From: Deltaproteobacteria bacterium
GTDB taxonomy: Bacteria; Desulfobacterota; Syntrophia; Syntrophales; Smithellaceae
Reading direction: 5' to 3'
Assembly (NCBI GenBank): GCA_026388535.1
Contig: JAPLJP010000170.1
Coordinates: forward strand, 1 to 32,779
Length of the DNA: 32,779 nt
Made by a program: the position numbers and the translations under genes. The notes under the pieces were generated by a model. The model saw nothing but the letters and a program-made list of their open reading frames with translations, had not been told where the DNA came from and did no database searches. Shown piece by piece: positions 15,055 to 23,738 of this stretch (its first letter is position 1; the number at the start of each line of letters is the position of its first letter).

Positions 15055-16770
15055 ATGAATTTTTTACTGCAACCGAAAAACTACAAGAGTCTCATGGCCG
15101 ATAAAGGCTCAAAGGCCATTATGGACAAGACTATCGCCTTCTTCGAGAAGATGGGCAAGACCAGGCTTCTTGATGACTACAACAAAAAGGTCTGGTACCG
15201 TGAGTTTGTTGATTTCATCGGCAAGGAACAGATATTTGCCAAACTGCTCACTCCCAAACAATATGCCGGAGGCGATCCTGATGCCCGCTGGGACACGGCG
15301 CGCAACAGTGAATACGCAGAGCTTCTGGCCTTTTACGGTCTGGGCTACTGGTATTGCTTTCAGGTAACCATTCTGGGACTGGGCCCCATCTGGATGAGCC
15401 CTAATGAAACGGCAAAAAAGAAAGCGGCCAAGCTCCTCAAGGAAGGGGCGATCTTTGCCTTCGGTCTCTCCGAGAGGACTCACGGCGCTGACATCTATTC
15501 TGTGGAGGCAACACTCACCCCGAAAGGTGATGGTACCTATTTGGCTAACGGTGAAAAGTATTACATCGGCAACGGCAACGAGGCCGAGATGGTCTCCACT
15601 TTAGGTAAGATCAAGGATGGCTCTGATGACTATACTTTCTTTGTTACCAACTACCGCAATAAGGCCTATGAACTGAAGAAAAATGTCATCTCCCATCAGG
15701 AGTATGTATCCAACTTCGCATTGCACGACTACCCCATAACCGAAGACGATATCCTCTCCCGTGGTTCCCATGCCTGGGACTCAGCGCTGAATACCGTAAA
15801 TATCGGTAAGTTCAACATTGGTCCGGCTTCCATCGGTATTGCCGAACACTGCTTCTATGAGGCCATCACTCACGCTTCCAACCGTATTCTCTACGGTATG
15901 AAGGTTACGGACATGCCGCACGTGAAAAAGAACTTCATGGACGCCTGGCTGCGCTTAGTAGGGATGAAACTCTACCAGCGCCGCGCCACCGATTATTTCC
16001 GGGGCGCGTCAGACAATGACCGCCGGTATCTGCTGTATAACCCCACGAGCAAGATGAAGGTGACCCTGCAGTCCGAAGAAGTTATCAATCTGCTCTGGGA
16101 CGTGATCGCCGCCAAGGGATTTGAGAAGGATACCATTTTCCATATGGCCGCTACTGATGTACGCGGCCCGTCCAAGCTCGAGGGCACAGTGCACGTGAAC
16201 GTACAGCTCATTCGCAAGTTCATCAAAAACTACTTCTTTAGCCCGGCTGAGTATGTCCCTGCGGCACCCGACTTCTCATTTAATGATGACTCGTTCCTGT
16301 TCAACCAGGGCCCTACCAAGGGCTTGGGCAAGGTCCAGTTCCACGACTACAAACCTGTCTTTGAGGCTAATAAAGGCCTGCCCAATGTGGCCACCTTCAT
16401 CAAGCAGATCGATATCTTCAAAGAAATGCTGGAGAAGGCCGGACCCGACAAGGCGCAGGATATGGACCCCACCTTCTCTCTGCCGGTGGGCGAGATGTTT
16501 TCCATCGTTGTCTACGGCCAGCTGATTCTGGAGCAGGCTAAGTTCGACGGACTTGATTCGGATATTCTGAATCAGATTTTCGACTTCATGGTGCGTGACT
16601 TTGCTCACTTTGCTCTGCAGATTTATGGCAATCACACGACCACCGACGAGCAACGGACATACTGCACAAAGATCATGCTCATTAAGGCAGTCGCGAATCC
16701 CGAGCAGTACAACAAGGTCTGGGAAAAGTATGTTTCTGTTTTGGATGGCGAGTACCAGATGAACGAATAA
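15055..16770 (+). CDS. acyl-CoA dehydrogenase family protein
   Basis: 571 residues, larger than the usual 380-residue enzymes. FAD-dependent dehydrogenases of this family form a double bond next to the acyl-CoA thioester and pass electrons to electron-transfer flavoprotein. The middle domain shows FAFGLSERTHGADI and YLANGEKYYIGNGNEAE (about 140-185). SKLEGTVHVN at about 374-383 matches the family's catalytic loop, with Glu376 in the catalytic position. About 190 further residues follow, as in longer ACAD families. The codons are strongly biased (AAG, CTG, ATC, GGC), unlike neighbours, and the promoter is strong, so high expression is likely. A role in fatty or aromatic acyl-CoA metabolism is inferred; the substrate is unknown. 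Confidence 0.88.
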   Translation: MNFLLQPKNYKSLMADKGSKAIMDKTIAFFEKMGKTRLLDDYNKKVWYREFVDFIGKEQIFAKLLTPKQYAGGDPDARWDTARNSEYAELLAFYGLGYWYCFQVTILGLGPIWMSPNETAKKKAAKLLKEGAIFAFGLSERTHGADIYSVEATLTPKGDGTYLANGEKYYIGNGNEAEMVSTLGKIKDGSDDYTFFVTNYRNKAYELKKNVISHQEYVSNFALHDYPITEDDILSRGSHAWDSALNTVNIGKFNIGPASIGIAEHCFYEAITHASNRILYGMKVTDMPHVKKNFMDAWLRLVGMKLYQRRATDYFRGASDNDRRYLLYNPTSKMKVTLQSEEVINLLWDVIAAKGFEKDTIFHMAATDVRGPSKLEGTVHVNVQLIRKFIKNYFFSPAEYVPAAPDFSFNDDSFLFNQGPTKGLGKVQFHDYKPVFEANKGLPNVATFIKQIDIFKEMLEKAGPDKAQDMDPTFSLPVGEMFSIVVYGQLILEQAKFDGLDSDILNQIFDFMVRDFAHFALQIYGNHTTTDEQRTYCTKIMLIKAVANPEQYNKVWEKYVSVLDGEYQMNE

Positions 16771-16912
16771 GACAAAAAAGGTTTTGCTCGTGCTTAATAG
16801 TTTGTAAATGATTGTGAGAAAAGCAGGCAGATTATAGAACAGATGGAAGAAGCGTTTGAGTCTTTCATCTATAAACGATTTTATGTTCTAAACTGTTGAG
16901 ATAATCAACATT

Positions 16913-19498
16913 TCATATCATCTGGTAGCTTTTTTCCCGAAACAGCCGTAAGCACGCGTCTGCCGCTTTGCTATCATAGAGAGTTCCCGCGTTTTTTTCG
17001 ACCTCTGCAAGCGCGATTTCAATTCCCAGCGCCGGTCTGTAAGGACGGTATGACATCATGGCTTCGACCACATCCGCGACGGCAATAATACGGGCCTCGA
17101 TGAGGATGTTTCCGTCCTTTAAACCCTGCGGATATCCGGAACCGTCAATACGTTCATGGTGCTGGTGGACGATGTCGGCTAATGGCCAGGGGGATTCAAC
17201 GCCTTTAATGATTTCGTAACTGTACTGAGAGTGATTTTTAATAAGACAAAATTCAAGGTCAGTAAGAATAGCAGGTTTGCAAAGGATTTCTGATGGCACC
17301 GAAATTTTTCCGATATCATGAATGGCGCCGGCCATACGGATTGCTTCAATTTTGTCGTGAGGAAGTTTCATCTCCGTGGCAATGGCGCGGGCGAGATCGG
17401 CAACCCTCTTCTGATGACCAGCCATATAAGGATCTCTTGCTTCCGATGCCGTGCCCAATACCTGAATAGTTGTTTTAATGGACTGCCTCAGGTTTTCCAA
17501 TATCTCGTTGAGTTTTTCTTCGGCCCGCCTGCGCAAGGTGATGTCCTGATATATAACCTGAGACTGATTTTTTCCGTTCCAGAATATTTGCTTGCGAAAA
17601 ACATAGAGATGGCGCAGTTCGCCGTTTTTTCTCACGATGCTTACTTCATATTCAGACGGGCCAAATTCGCCCCGCACTCTTTTTCTTTTTCTTGTCTGAA
17701 ATTCAGCGTAGCTCTCCGGTGTATAACGTTCTTTCGGGGTCGTGTTTTTCAGTTCCTCAATGCTGTCAAATCCATATATATCCAAAATTGCGCTGTTGGC
17801 GTAAATTGTCTCGCCTTCCGCGGTTGATATACGCACGCCCAGCGGGGATTCATCAAAAGAATGACGGAAATTTTCTTCACTCTTTCTCAAAGAATCCTCT
17901 ATTTGTTTACGCTCGGTTATATTCCTGCCTTCGCCCAGAACGGATAATGGTTTTCCGTTTACATCCCGGATGAAACTGAAAGAACTTTCAATCCATAAAG
18001 TCTGGCCGTCTTTACAGTGGCATTCGAATTCCAGCAAACGTTTTAAGGAATAGCTTGGAGGGGCCGCCAGAGCCTTGGGCATTTCCATGAAAAAAAACTC
18101 CATCGCTTTCGGAAAAGATGCCTCAGTAAGGAACTTATCCAACGGGAGTTGTAAAAGCTCGTCCAATGTGTATCCCAGTAGCTTCTCCATAGACGGGCTG
18201 ATATATGTCCATTTTAAGTTCATATCCATGAGCCACACATGGTCTTTCATGTGGTCGGCCAGGAGACGGTACTTGGCTTCGCTTTGTTTCAGCAATTCTT
18301 CCGACCGCTTACGCTCGGTGATGTCATAAGTGATGGAATGAATCATATCCATTCCTCTTATTTTGATCATACTGCTGAAGACTTCGACATCTCTTACTGA
18401 ACCATCCGCAAGGCGATGTTTTGATTCGAACTGATTTTTCTCATTGAGGAGTACTTTCTTCGTTTCTGTATTAATTTCTTCACGTGAAAGAGTGTTGATC
18501 TGCGCTATATTCATCTGCATCATTTCTTCGCGTGTCCAGCCATAATATTGAGCTGCCGCATGATTTATATGGATAATTTTTCCGGTGCCAGGATCTATTA
18601 TAATGCCGGGTGCCACATGGTCTTCAAAGAATTTTCTATTGTTTTCAACGCTTTGCTTCAGTTCTTCTTCGAGCAGCTTGCGCTCGGTGATATCTCTGAT
18701 GATACCTATAACAGCCGGCTTGCCCTCATATTGGATAATCCTGGTGGAATTTTCCATTTCCTTGAAAGTCCCGTCCTTGCATAACATCTGAGTATTAAAT
18801 ATCTCGGAAACGGATTGGCCTCGCTCACGCTGGGAGAATCTCTCGCTTAGTTTAGGCGCGAAGTCGGGCGGTACCAGATCGAAAGTTGACATGCCGGTCA
18901 GTTCTTCAACGGTATATCCGGACATTTCCGCCATGCGTCTGTTGGCAAACTTAATAACCTTATCCTGAATGATGCTTACGCCATCCGTCGCGTTTTCCAC
19001 AAGAGTAGAATATTTTTCTTCGCTTGCCCGCAGGGCTTCCTGCGTGCGTTTGCACTCAGTAATATCTCTGAAGGTGGCCACCCTTAGTGTGCGATCTTTG
19101 TATTTATACGGTTTGCCAACCATGGAACATACAAAGGTAGAGCCGTCTTTTCTTACTGCGGTAATCTCATATGGTTTATCATTTCCTGTATCAATATGTT
19201 TCAGAATGAGTTTCCATGACTCAGGGGAGGCACCATTTTTTACATACTTGCCGATCATCTCGGATAACTTATAGCCGAACATGCTGGCTAGCGCCTGATT
19301 AGCCTCGATGATAACGCCTTTATCGTGAATGGCGATTCCCTCTTCGGCCGCCTCTGAAAGCAGTCGGAAACGTTCCTCGCTTGCCCTCAGCTTTTCTTCA
19401 GTCTTCTCTCGAAGCGCCTTATCTGTTCGTTCGCTTTGGTTGGCGACATCTTGGACTTCGGTATTATTTTTATGCGTTTCGTCACTCTTTCTTTTCAT
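16913..19498 (-). CDS. multi-PAS sensor with HD-GYP phosphodiesterase domain
   Basis: 861 residues from the ATG at 19498, which has GAGGAA 5-10 bases upstream; the frame is open to 19549 without a better site. Five PAS domains follow one another at roughly 40-155, 165-285, 290-410, 415-540 and 545-665, each ending in a DITER/NITER type motif and linked by charged helices. The last 190 residues are an HD-GYP domain: His727-Asp728 in HDIGKISVP, then HHERIDGSGYPQGL. HD-GYP enzymes hydrolyse cyclic di-GMP (some other cyclic dinucleotides). No membrane segment is visible, so it probably senses a cytoplasmic signal. Whether any PAS binds haem or flavin cannot be told. Confidence 0.93.
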   Translation of the reverse strand: MKRKSDETHKNNTEVQDVANQSERTDKALREKTEEKLRASEERFRLLSEAAEEGIAIHDKGVIIEANQALASMFGYKLSEMIGKYVKNGASPESWKLILKHIDTGNDKPYEITAVRKDGSTFVCSMVGKPYKYKDRTLRVATFRDITECKRTQEALRASEEKYSTLVENATDGVSIIQDKVIKFANRRMAEMSGYTVEELTGMSTFDLVPPDFAPKLSERFSQRERGQSVSEIFNTQMLCKDGTFKEMENSTRIIQYEGKPAVIGIIRDITERKLLEEELKQSVENNRKFFEDHVAPGIIIDPGTGKIIHINHAAAQYYGWTREEMMQMNIAQINTLSREEINTETKKVLLNEKNQFESKHRLADGSVRDVEVFSSMIKIRGMDMIHSITYDITERKRSEELLKQSEAKYRLLADHMKDHVWLMDMNLKWTYISPSMEKLLGYTLDELLQLPLDKFLTEASFPKAMEFFFMEMPKALAAPPSYSLKRLLEFECHCKDGQTLWIESSFSFIRDVNGKPLSVLGEGRNITERKQIEDSLRKSEENFRHSFDESPLGVRISTAEGETIYANSAILDIYGFDSIEELKNTTPKERYTPESYAEFQTRKRKRVRGEFGPSEYEVSIVRKNGELRHLYVFRKQIFWNGKNQSQVIYQDITLRRRAEEKLNEILENLRQSIKTTIQVLGTASEARDPYMAGHQKRVADLARAIATEMKLPHDKIEAIRMAGAIHDIGKISVPSEILCKPAILTDLEFCLIKNHSQYSYEIIKGVESPWPLADIVHQHHERIDGSGYPQGLKDGNILIEARIIAVADVVEAMMSYRPYRPALGIEIALAEVEKNAGTLYDSKAADACLRLFREKSYQMI

Positions 19499-19711
19499 TT
19501 TTCTTTTCCTCGTGCAGGGCCACTTGCATAGTGACTGATTCCGGCTCAAGTTTTTGTTGGATTATGGATACGCTGGGTAAAAGTACAGGAAGAATGATTT
19601 TGTGTCAATGAAATATAGACGATAAGATGTAAAAAAAGATGTTGTTATGCGATGGGCAATTGTTGGGAATGATGATTACTGTTGGTAATTAGTTTGGAGC
19701 CATTCATCAAA

Positions 19712-20338
19712 TCAATGGCAGATTCCCTTACCTTTAGCCATTTCCAGCAATTTGCAGTTTCCCAATGCGCACGCTTTCTGCGCGTCAGAACAGCCAAGGG
19801 TGTTGTTGCCCTGCGACAAATAATCAATCCCCCTGTTGTTGTAAGCTTTGGCATAATCCGGCTGTAAGCGGATGGCCTGATTGTAGTCCTCGATGGCTCG
19901 CTGTTGCTGGCCAAAGCGATCGTAGGCAAAACCCCGGCCAACATAGGCCTCGGCATCATTCGACTTCAGGCGGATGGCTTCATTAAAGTCTTCGATGGCA
20001 AGCTGATAATAGCCGATTGCGCTATAAATAGTAGCCCTGTTGTAGTAGGCCTCGGTATAATCCGGCTTCAGGCGGACGGCCTGATTATAATCCTTGATAG
20101 CGGGCTGATACTGGCCAAGGTTATCGTAAGCAACACCTCTGTTGTAGAAGGCTTCGGCATCATTCGGCTGGAGTCCGATGGCATTATTCAAATATTCAAT
20201 AGCCTTTATCGGGTCGGTATATTTTTTGCCGTCCGATAACGCGTTGGCCTTATCAAGCCAGTCCACCGCCGTTTCACTCATTGCCGTAGAGCAAAGAAAT
20301 GTTAAAATAAAAAAAATGGAAACGATAACCTTGCGCAT
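19712..20338 (-). CDS. secreted tetratricopeptide repeat protein
   Basis: 208 residues. A signal peptide (RKVIVSIFFILTFLCSTAMS) precedes four to five TPR units of 34 residues, the clearest starting AFYNRGVAYDNLGQY, AYYNRATIYSAIGYY, AYVGRGFAYDRFGQQ and AYNNRGIDYLSQGNN. The end is cysteine-containing (LGCSDAQKACALGNCKLL). TPR solenoids bind other proteins; no partner is indicated. The DNA of the units is similar enough to form tandem repeats of about 102 bases. RBS GGAGGTG is directly ahead of the ATG. It lies between the HD-GYP gene and the acyl-CoA synthetase on the same strand. Confidence 0.9.
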   Translation of the reverse strand: MRKVIVSIFFILTFLCSTAMSETAVDWLDKANALSDGKKYTDPIKAIEYLNNAIGLQPNDAEAFYNRGVAYDNLGQYQPAIKDYNQAVRLKPDYTEAYYNRATIYSAIGYYQLAIEDFNEAIRLKSNDAEAYVGRGFAYDRFGQQQRAIEDYNQAIRLQPDYAKAYNNRGIDYLSQGNNTLGCSDAQKACALGNCKLLEMAKGKGICH

Positions 20339-20367
20339 AACACCTCCGTTTATACGTTTACACCTTT

Positions 20368-20395
20368 ATCATAATCATCGAAAAAATTGCATCAA
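20368..20395 (-). promoter_or_regulatory. candidate promoter of the TPR gene
   Basis: On the minus strand TTGATG (20390-20395) and TATGAT (20368-20373) are separated by 16 bases, ending about 30 bases before the ATG at 20338. Confidence 0.45.
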
Positions 20396-20426
20396 TGATT
20401 TTGATTTACAATTCAGCCAATTTTTT

Positions 20427-22253
20427 TTAATATAATTTTTCTATTTCCGTTGAATAAGCCTTCAGAGCCTCTTTGCGCTTAAGTTTCATGGTCTGGGTAA
20501 CCAATCCATTTTCCAAGGTAAAATCTTCGCTGGTAAATATGAATTTCTGGGGTATTTCATATCCCCCATATGATTTTTTAAGATGCCTTTTAATTTCTTC
20601 CGATAAAAAATACTGGATATTCTTATCCTTTACTACTTCCCGAGGTGATCCCTGCGCCCATTTGGCGATCCGGTCATCTTTTTTCATTGTTGCGAAATCA
20701 GGGACGATCACAGCAATGTTGTAGGCCTTGCCTTCGCCCCATACAAATGCGTTGGTAATGTTATGTAACAGCTTGATGTCGGTTTCGATGGATTCAGGAT
20801 GAATGTATTTGCCGTTGGAAAGTTTATATTCATCTTTAAATCTGCCCGTAATATAGAGAAAACCATCGTCGGTCAGGCGGCCCTGATCTCCCGTGCGTAT
20901 TCCGGGAAAGCCTTTCCAATTGTCCTTCATCATGATTTTAGCGGTCTCATCCGGTTTATTGTGATATCCCATCATCACATGAGCGCCGTAAACTATAATT
21001 TCTCCATCATCGCTGTCATCATCAGTTACGGATTTGTCAATTTTTACGTGCATGTTTTCTACGCATTTGCCGACTGATCCATATCTGTTCCCCAGAAGCG
21101 GCGAATTCATTGTAATCGCGGGCGAGGTTTCGGTTAACCCGTAGGCATCGTAAGTGGGTATGCCGAGATCGGCAAAGAACATTGCTATCTCAGGATTCAT
21201 TACCGCGCTGGCCGTAAGAACGCCTGTCAGCTTTCCTCCGAATCTTTCCCTGATTTTTGAAAATACGATTTTATCGAGTATTTTAAATTTCAAGGATTTA
21301 TTCTCCTTGCCCCTGCATTTTACCGCTTCCCTGCACGTCATATCGAAAAGCATCTTTTTGAGCCCGCCATCTGCGTGCATTTTCGCCTGAATCCCGTCAT
21401 AGATTCTATTGAATACTTTCGGTACCGCAATGAGATATGTAGGCCTGACCTTGAGGAAATCTTCCGCCAGCGTGTCGACCGATTCCATCAGCGCGATAGC
21501 TCCGCCGAACTGCATGAAATTGTGCAGCTCCGCGCTTAGCCCATAGCTGTGCGCCCACGGCAGTATGGCCAGAGAAATGGAATTTTCATTAAGAGCAGGA
21601 TAGATGTGATAACCGGCCTGAGAACATGCGGACAGATTGCCGTGCGAAAGAAGCACGCCCTTGGGTTCTCCGGTAGTCCCGGAAGTATAAATCAATTCCG
21701 CCGGCTCTGCCCAATGAGGTTTATGCGACTTGACCGGATTTTTCTTTCCGGCTTCTTCCAGCGCCTGGAGGCTGTTGGGGCCTTCGCCGTAAATTATAAA
21801 AATATCTTTTAGACTTTCTATTTCATCTTTAAAATGTTTTATCTTTTCGAAAAGTTTTTCATCTTTGACAAAAAGATACTTTAGTCCGCTGTCCTTTATA
21901 ATGTATTGCCATATCTTCATTAATTCATTTTCATACATCGGCACAAACATCGCGCCCAAGCCCTGTGAAGCGTTTTCAAATACATACCATTCGACGGAGT
22001 TTCCAATAATAACGCCTACCGCGTCACCCTTATTTACACCCAACTGGTGAAGGCCGCCCCTGGCGTTATTTATTCTTTCGGCGAGATGTTTGTAGGTTAT
22101 CCATTCGTACTGTTTCGTTGTAAGATTTTTTGTTCCGATGGCGTTTCGATCGCCCCATTTGGCTGCCGTGTCTTCAAACAAATCGACGAGATTTCGCGGA
22201 TGTTTGTAAAATTTATCCAACTCTTCAATTTGCTTTTCCGTATATACGATCAT
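20427..22253 (-). CDS. AMP-forming long-chain acyl-CoA synthetase
   Basis: 608 residues. Activates a carboxylic acid with ATP and coenzyme A through an acyl-adenylate. The P-loop-like motif is YTSGTTGEPKGV near residue 188, the second core motif is YDAYGLTETSPAI near residue 360, and TGDQGRLTDDGFLYITGRFKDEYKLSNGKY (about 480-510, split here by family positions) holds the hinge. The C-terminal lid lysine region follows. The long form and sequence style match FadD15-type long-chain fatty acid-CoA ligases. The ATG has GAGGGGG upstream. It fits fatty-acid use together with the acyl-CoA dehydrogenase at 15055, though they are not in one operon. Confidence 0.92.
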   Translation of the reverse strand: MIVYTEKQIEELDKFYKHPRNLVDLFEDTAAKWGDRNAIGTKNLTTKQYEWITYKHLAERINNARGGLHQLGVNKGDAVGVIIGNSVEWYVFENASQGLGAMFVPMYENELMKIWQYIIKDSGLKYLFVKDEKLFEKIKHFKDEIESLKDIFIIYGEGPNSLQALEEAGKKNPVKSHKPHWAEPAELIYTSGTTGEPKGVLLSHGNLSACSQAGYHIYPALNENSISLAILPWAHSYGLSAELHNFMQFGGAIALMESVDTLAEDFLKVRPTYLIAVPKVFNRIYDGIQAKMHADGGLKKMLFDMTCREAVKCRGKENKSLKFKILDKIVFSKIRERFGGKLTGVLTASAVMNPEIAMFFADLGIPTYDAYGLTETSPAITMNSPLLGNRYGSVGKCVENMHVKIDKSVTDDDSDDGEIIVYGAHVMMGYHNKPDETAKIMMKDNWKGFPGIRTGDQGRLTDDGFLYITGRFKDEYKLSNGKYIHPESIETDIKLLHNITNAFVWGEGKAYNIAVIVPDFATMKKDDRIAKWAQGSPREVVKDKNIQYFLSEEIKRHLKKSYGGYEIPQKFIFTSEDFTLENGLVTQTMKLKRKEALKAYSTEIEKLY

Positions 22254-22573
22254 AATTTTCCCCCTCTATCTTTTGGTTCATTACTATGATCTGTCCCCGA
22301 AAAAATGGACACCTCTTTAATGTATTTTGACACTGTTTTGTTCGGAAAGCAACAGGGCTTTATCTGTGTTTATGGTTGATCAGGCGACGGTAGAAAGGGT
22401 AGGTAAAAAACGGCGCCGGTGAAAATGACATGACAAAAGGACAGTGAATTGCAGGGTTGTTTTTCCTGACGCGCCGCTTTTTAACTGTTCACAGAATTAC
22501 AAATTAAACGGAATTGTCCCTGATTATCATAATCGCGGTAAAAACAATTGGGGCAGCGCAGTTGCGCAACAAC
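22254..22573. other. intergenic stretch upstream of the acyl-CoA synthetase and downstream of the GH25-like gene
   Basis: 320 bases without a convincing gene. It holds the synthetase ribosome binding site, a segment starting near 22287 (TGATCTGTCCCCG followed by AAAAAATGGACAC) that resembles the terminal inverted repeat of some IS3-type elements, a copy of the intergenic repeat (22492-22526) and a palindrome GTTGCGCAAC (22561-22570). No transposase is left. Confidence 0.5.
22492..22526. repeat. intergenic repeat, copy C
   Basis: Core CAGAATTACAAATTAAACGG then AATTGTCCC and TGATTATC. It is about 22 of 24 bases identical to copy B at 23682 and related to copy A at 24431. All three read the same way and each follows the stop codon of a minus-strand gene; here it lies about 45 bases after the GH25-like gene. 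Confidence 0.65.
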
Positions 22574-23584
22574 TCATTTTTGTAACGTCTGAAGCTGCGT
22601 TTCCGTTCCGTTGTAATGCACCAGATTAACATTGCCGGTTATGCCGGTAACAACTCCGGTCATGGTATAATTCCAAAATGTCCATGCGGTCCAGGCATCA
22701 GGGGTGGAAGGAGAGGCAGTTGCATAATGACCGACCGTTAACGGCAAATCCCGGAAAGCCGTACACCCGCCAAGACAAGGATTCCCGCCAGGGGAATCAT
22801 CCCCATTCCAGAATATTGCCGCGGTATAGATAATCGGCACCATTCCGGTATTTTCCTCAACATAGGCTACCCATTGCGCGATTTTACCGGCATACTCTTC
22901 GGCCTTAAGAGTAGAAGATTTAAGTTCGACATCCAACATCGGTGGCAAATCCCCGCTTGTCAGCGTGAACTGTTTACAAAATTTATCGGCCTGCAAAACA
23001 GGATCCTGATCGGGTTCAAAGAACTGGTAGGGAGCCCTTAAAACACCGGCCGCTTTTGCAGCAGGCCAGTTGTCAGCAAATTTTGAGTCCACATATTCTG
23101 TGCCGTCGGCGGCGCGAATGAACGCGAAGACAATACCGGCTTCCTTGACCCTAGCCCAGTCAATAGGACTATTCAAGTCTCTCACCATAACACCTTCCGT
23201 CAGCGAAGCTCCCGGATCTACACTTTTGGATGTCGGGACGTAGGCATATTTCAGAGTCCACGAGGCGGTGGATTCCGCGGAAGCTTGCGAGCCGCCGTGT
23301 ACTGTTATTGCCCGGATTGTCACATTCGAGCCGTCGACGGTAACCGGTATCGGGAAAACGTATTTTGTTGATGAGAGTGTCGGCGCGGTATTATTAAGCG
23401 TGTAACGGATTTCATCACTCGCATTGGCTGAAGAGAGGGTTATTCTGAAAATCTTCGTATATTCACCACCGGCAGGCGCAATTACAGGTGGTTGTAATGT
23501 TGGTCCGTTACTGCTACCCCCACAGCCGAGAACGATAAAGACCGCAACCACCGCTATCATACTTTTTACCCAGTTGTATTTCAT
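22574..23584 (-). CDS. lipoprotein with chitobiase-like domain and GH25 lysozyme-like domain
   Basis: 336 residues. Lipoprotein signal ending in VLGC with Cys21. Residues about 30-115 (GGEYTKIFRITLSS, IRYTLNNTAPTLSS) resemble the Fn3-like chitobiase/hexosaminidase C-terminal domain. Residues about 125-335 resemble glycoside hydrolase family 25 muramidases: IDWARVKEAGIVFAFIRAAD, NWPAAKAAGVLRAPYQFFEP, and LPPMLDVE with the DxE acidic pair. At the first conserved motif, where GH25 enzymes normally have G-I-D-V-S, it has GVMVR, so one active-site aspartate seems to be missing. It may cut peptidoglycan in the periplasm or be a binding variant. A strong promoter lies ahead. Confidence 0.85.
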   Translation of the reverse strand: MKYNWVKSMIAVVAVFIVLGCGGSSNGPTLQPPVIAPAGGEYTKIFRITLSSANASDEIRYTLNNTAPTLSSTKYVFPIPVTVDGSNVTIRAITVHGGSQASAESTASWTLKYAYVPTSKSVDPGASLTEGVMVRDLNSPIDWARVKEAGIVFAFIRAADGTEYVDSKFADNWPAAKAAGVLRAPYQFFEPDQDPVLQADKFCKQFTLTSGDLPPMLDVELKSSTLKAEEYAGKIAQWVAYVEENTGMVPIIYTAAIFWNGDDSPGGNPCLGGCTAFRDLPLTVGHYATASPSTPDAWTAWTFWNYTMTGVVTGITGNVNLVHYNGTETQLQTLQK

Positions 23585-23643
23585 ATCGAGTCTCCTCTGC
23601 TGTGATTAATTATTTTGATAAGACATTGCTATCCAGCGGATGG

Positions 23644-23672
23644 AATATAGGGGAATTCCATTTGTCTGTCAA
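23644..23672 (-). promoter_or_regulatory. promoter of the GH25-like lipoprotein gene
   Basis: On the minus strand a perfect TTGACA (23667-23672) and TATATT (23644-23649) are separated by 17 bases. Repeat copy B ends 10 bases upstream of the -35 box. Leader of about 50 bases to the ATG, with GAGGAG ahead of it. Confidence 0.72.
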
Positions 23673-23681
23673 TTATTTTTA

Positions 23682-23720
23682 CAGAATTACAAATTAGACG
23701 GAACAGTTCAGAATTATTTA
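23682..23720. repeat. intergenic repeat, copy B
   Basis: Core CAGAATTACAAATTAGACGG then AACAGTTCAGAATTATT. It lies between the stop of the nitroreductase gene and the promoter of the GH25-like gene. It is nearly identical to copy C over 24 bases. Confidence 0.65.
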
Positions 23721-23738
23721 GTCCTGAAATGTCTTTGC

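Noticed and set aside
19904-20239. 111-residue plus-strand frame with internal repeats
   Set aside because: Its repeats are the antisense of the TPR units; no ribosome site.
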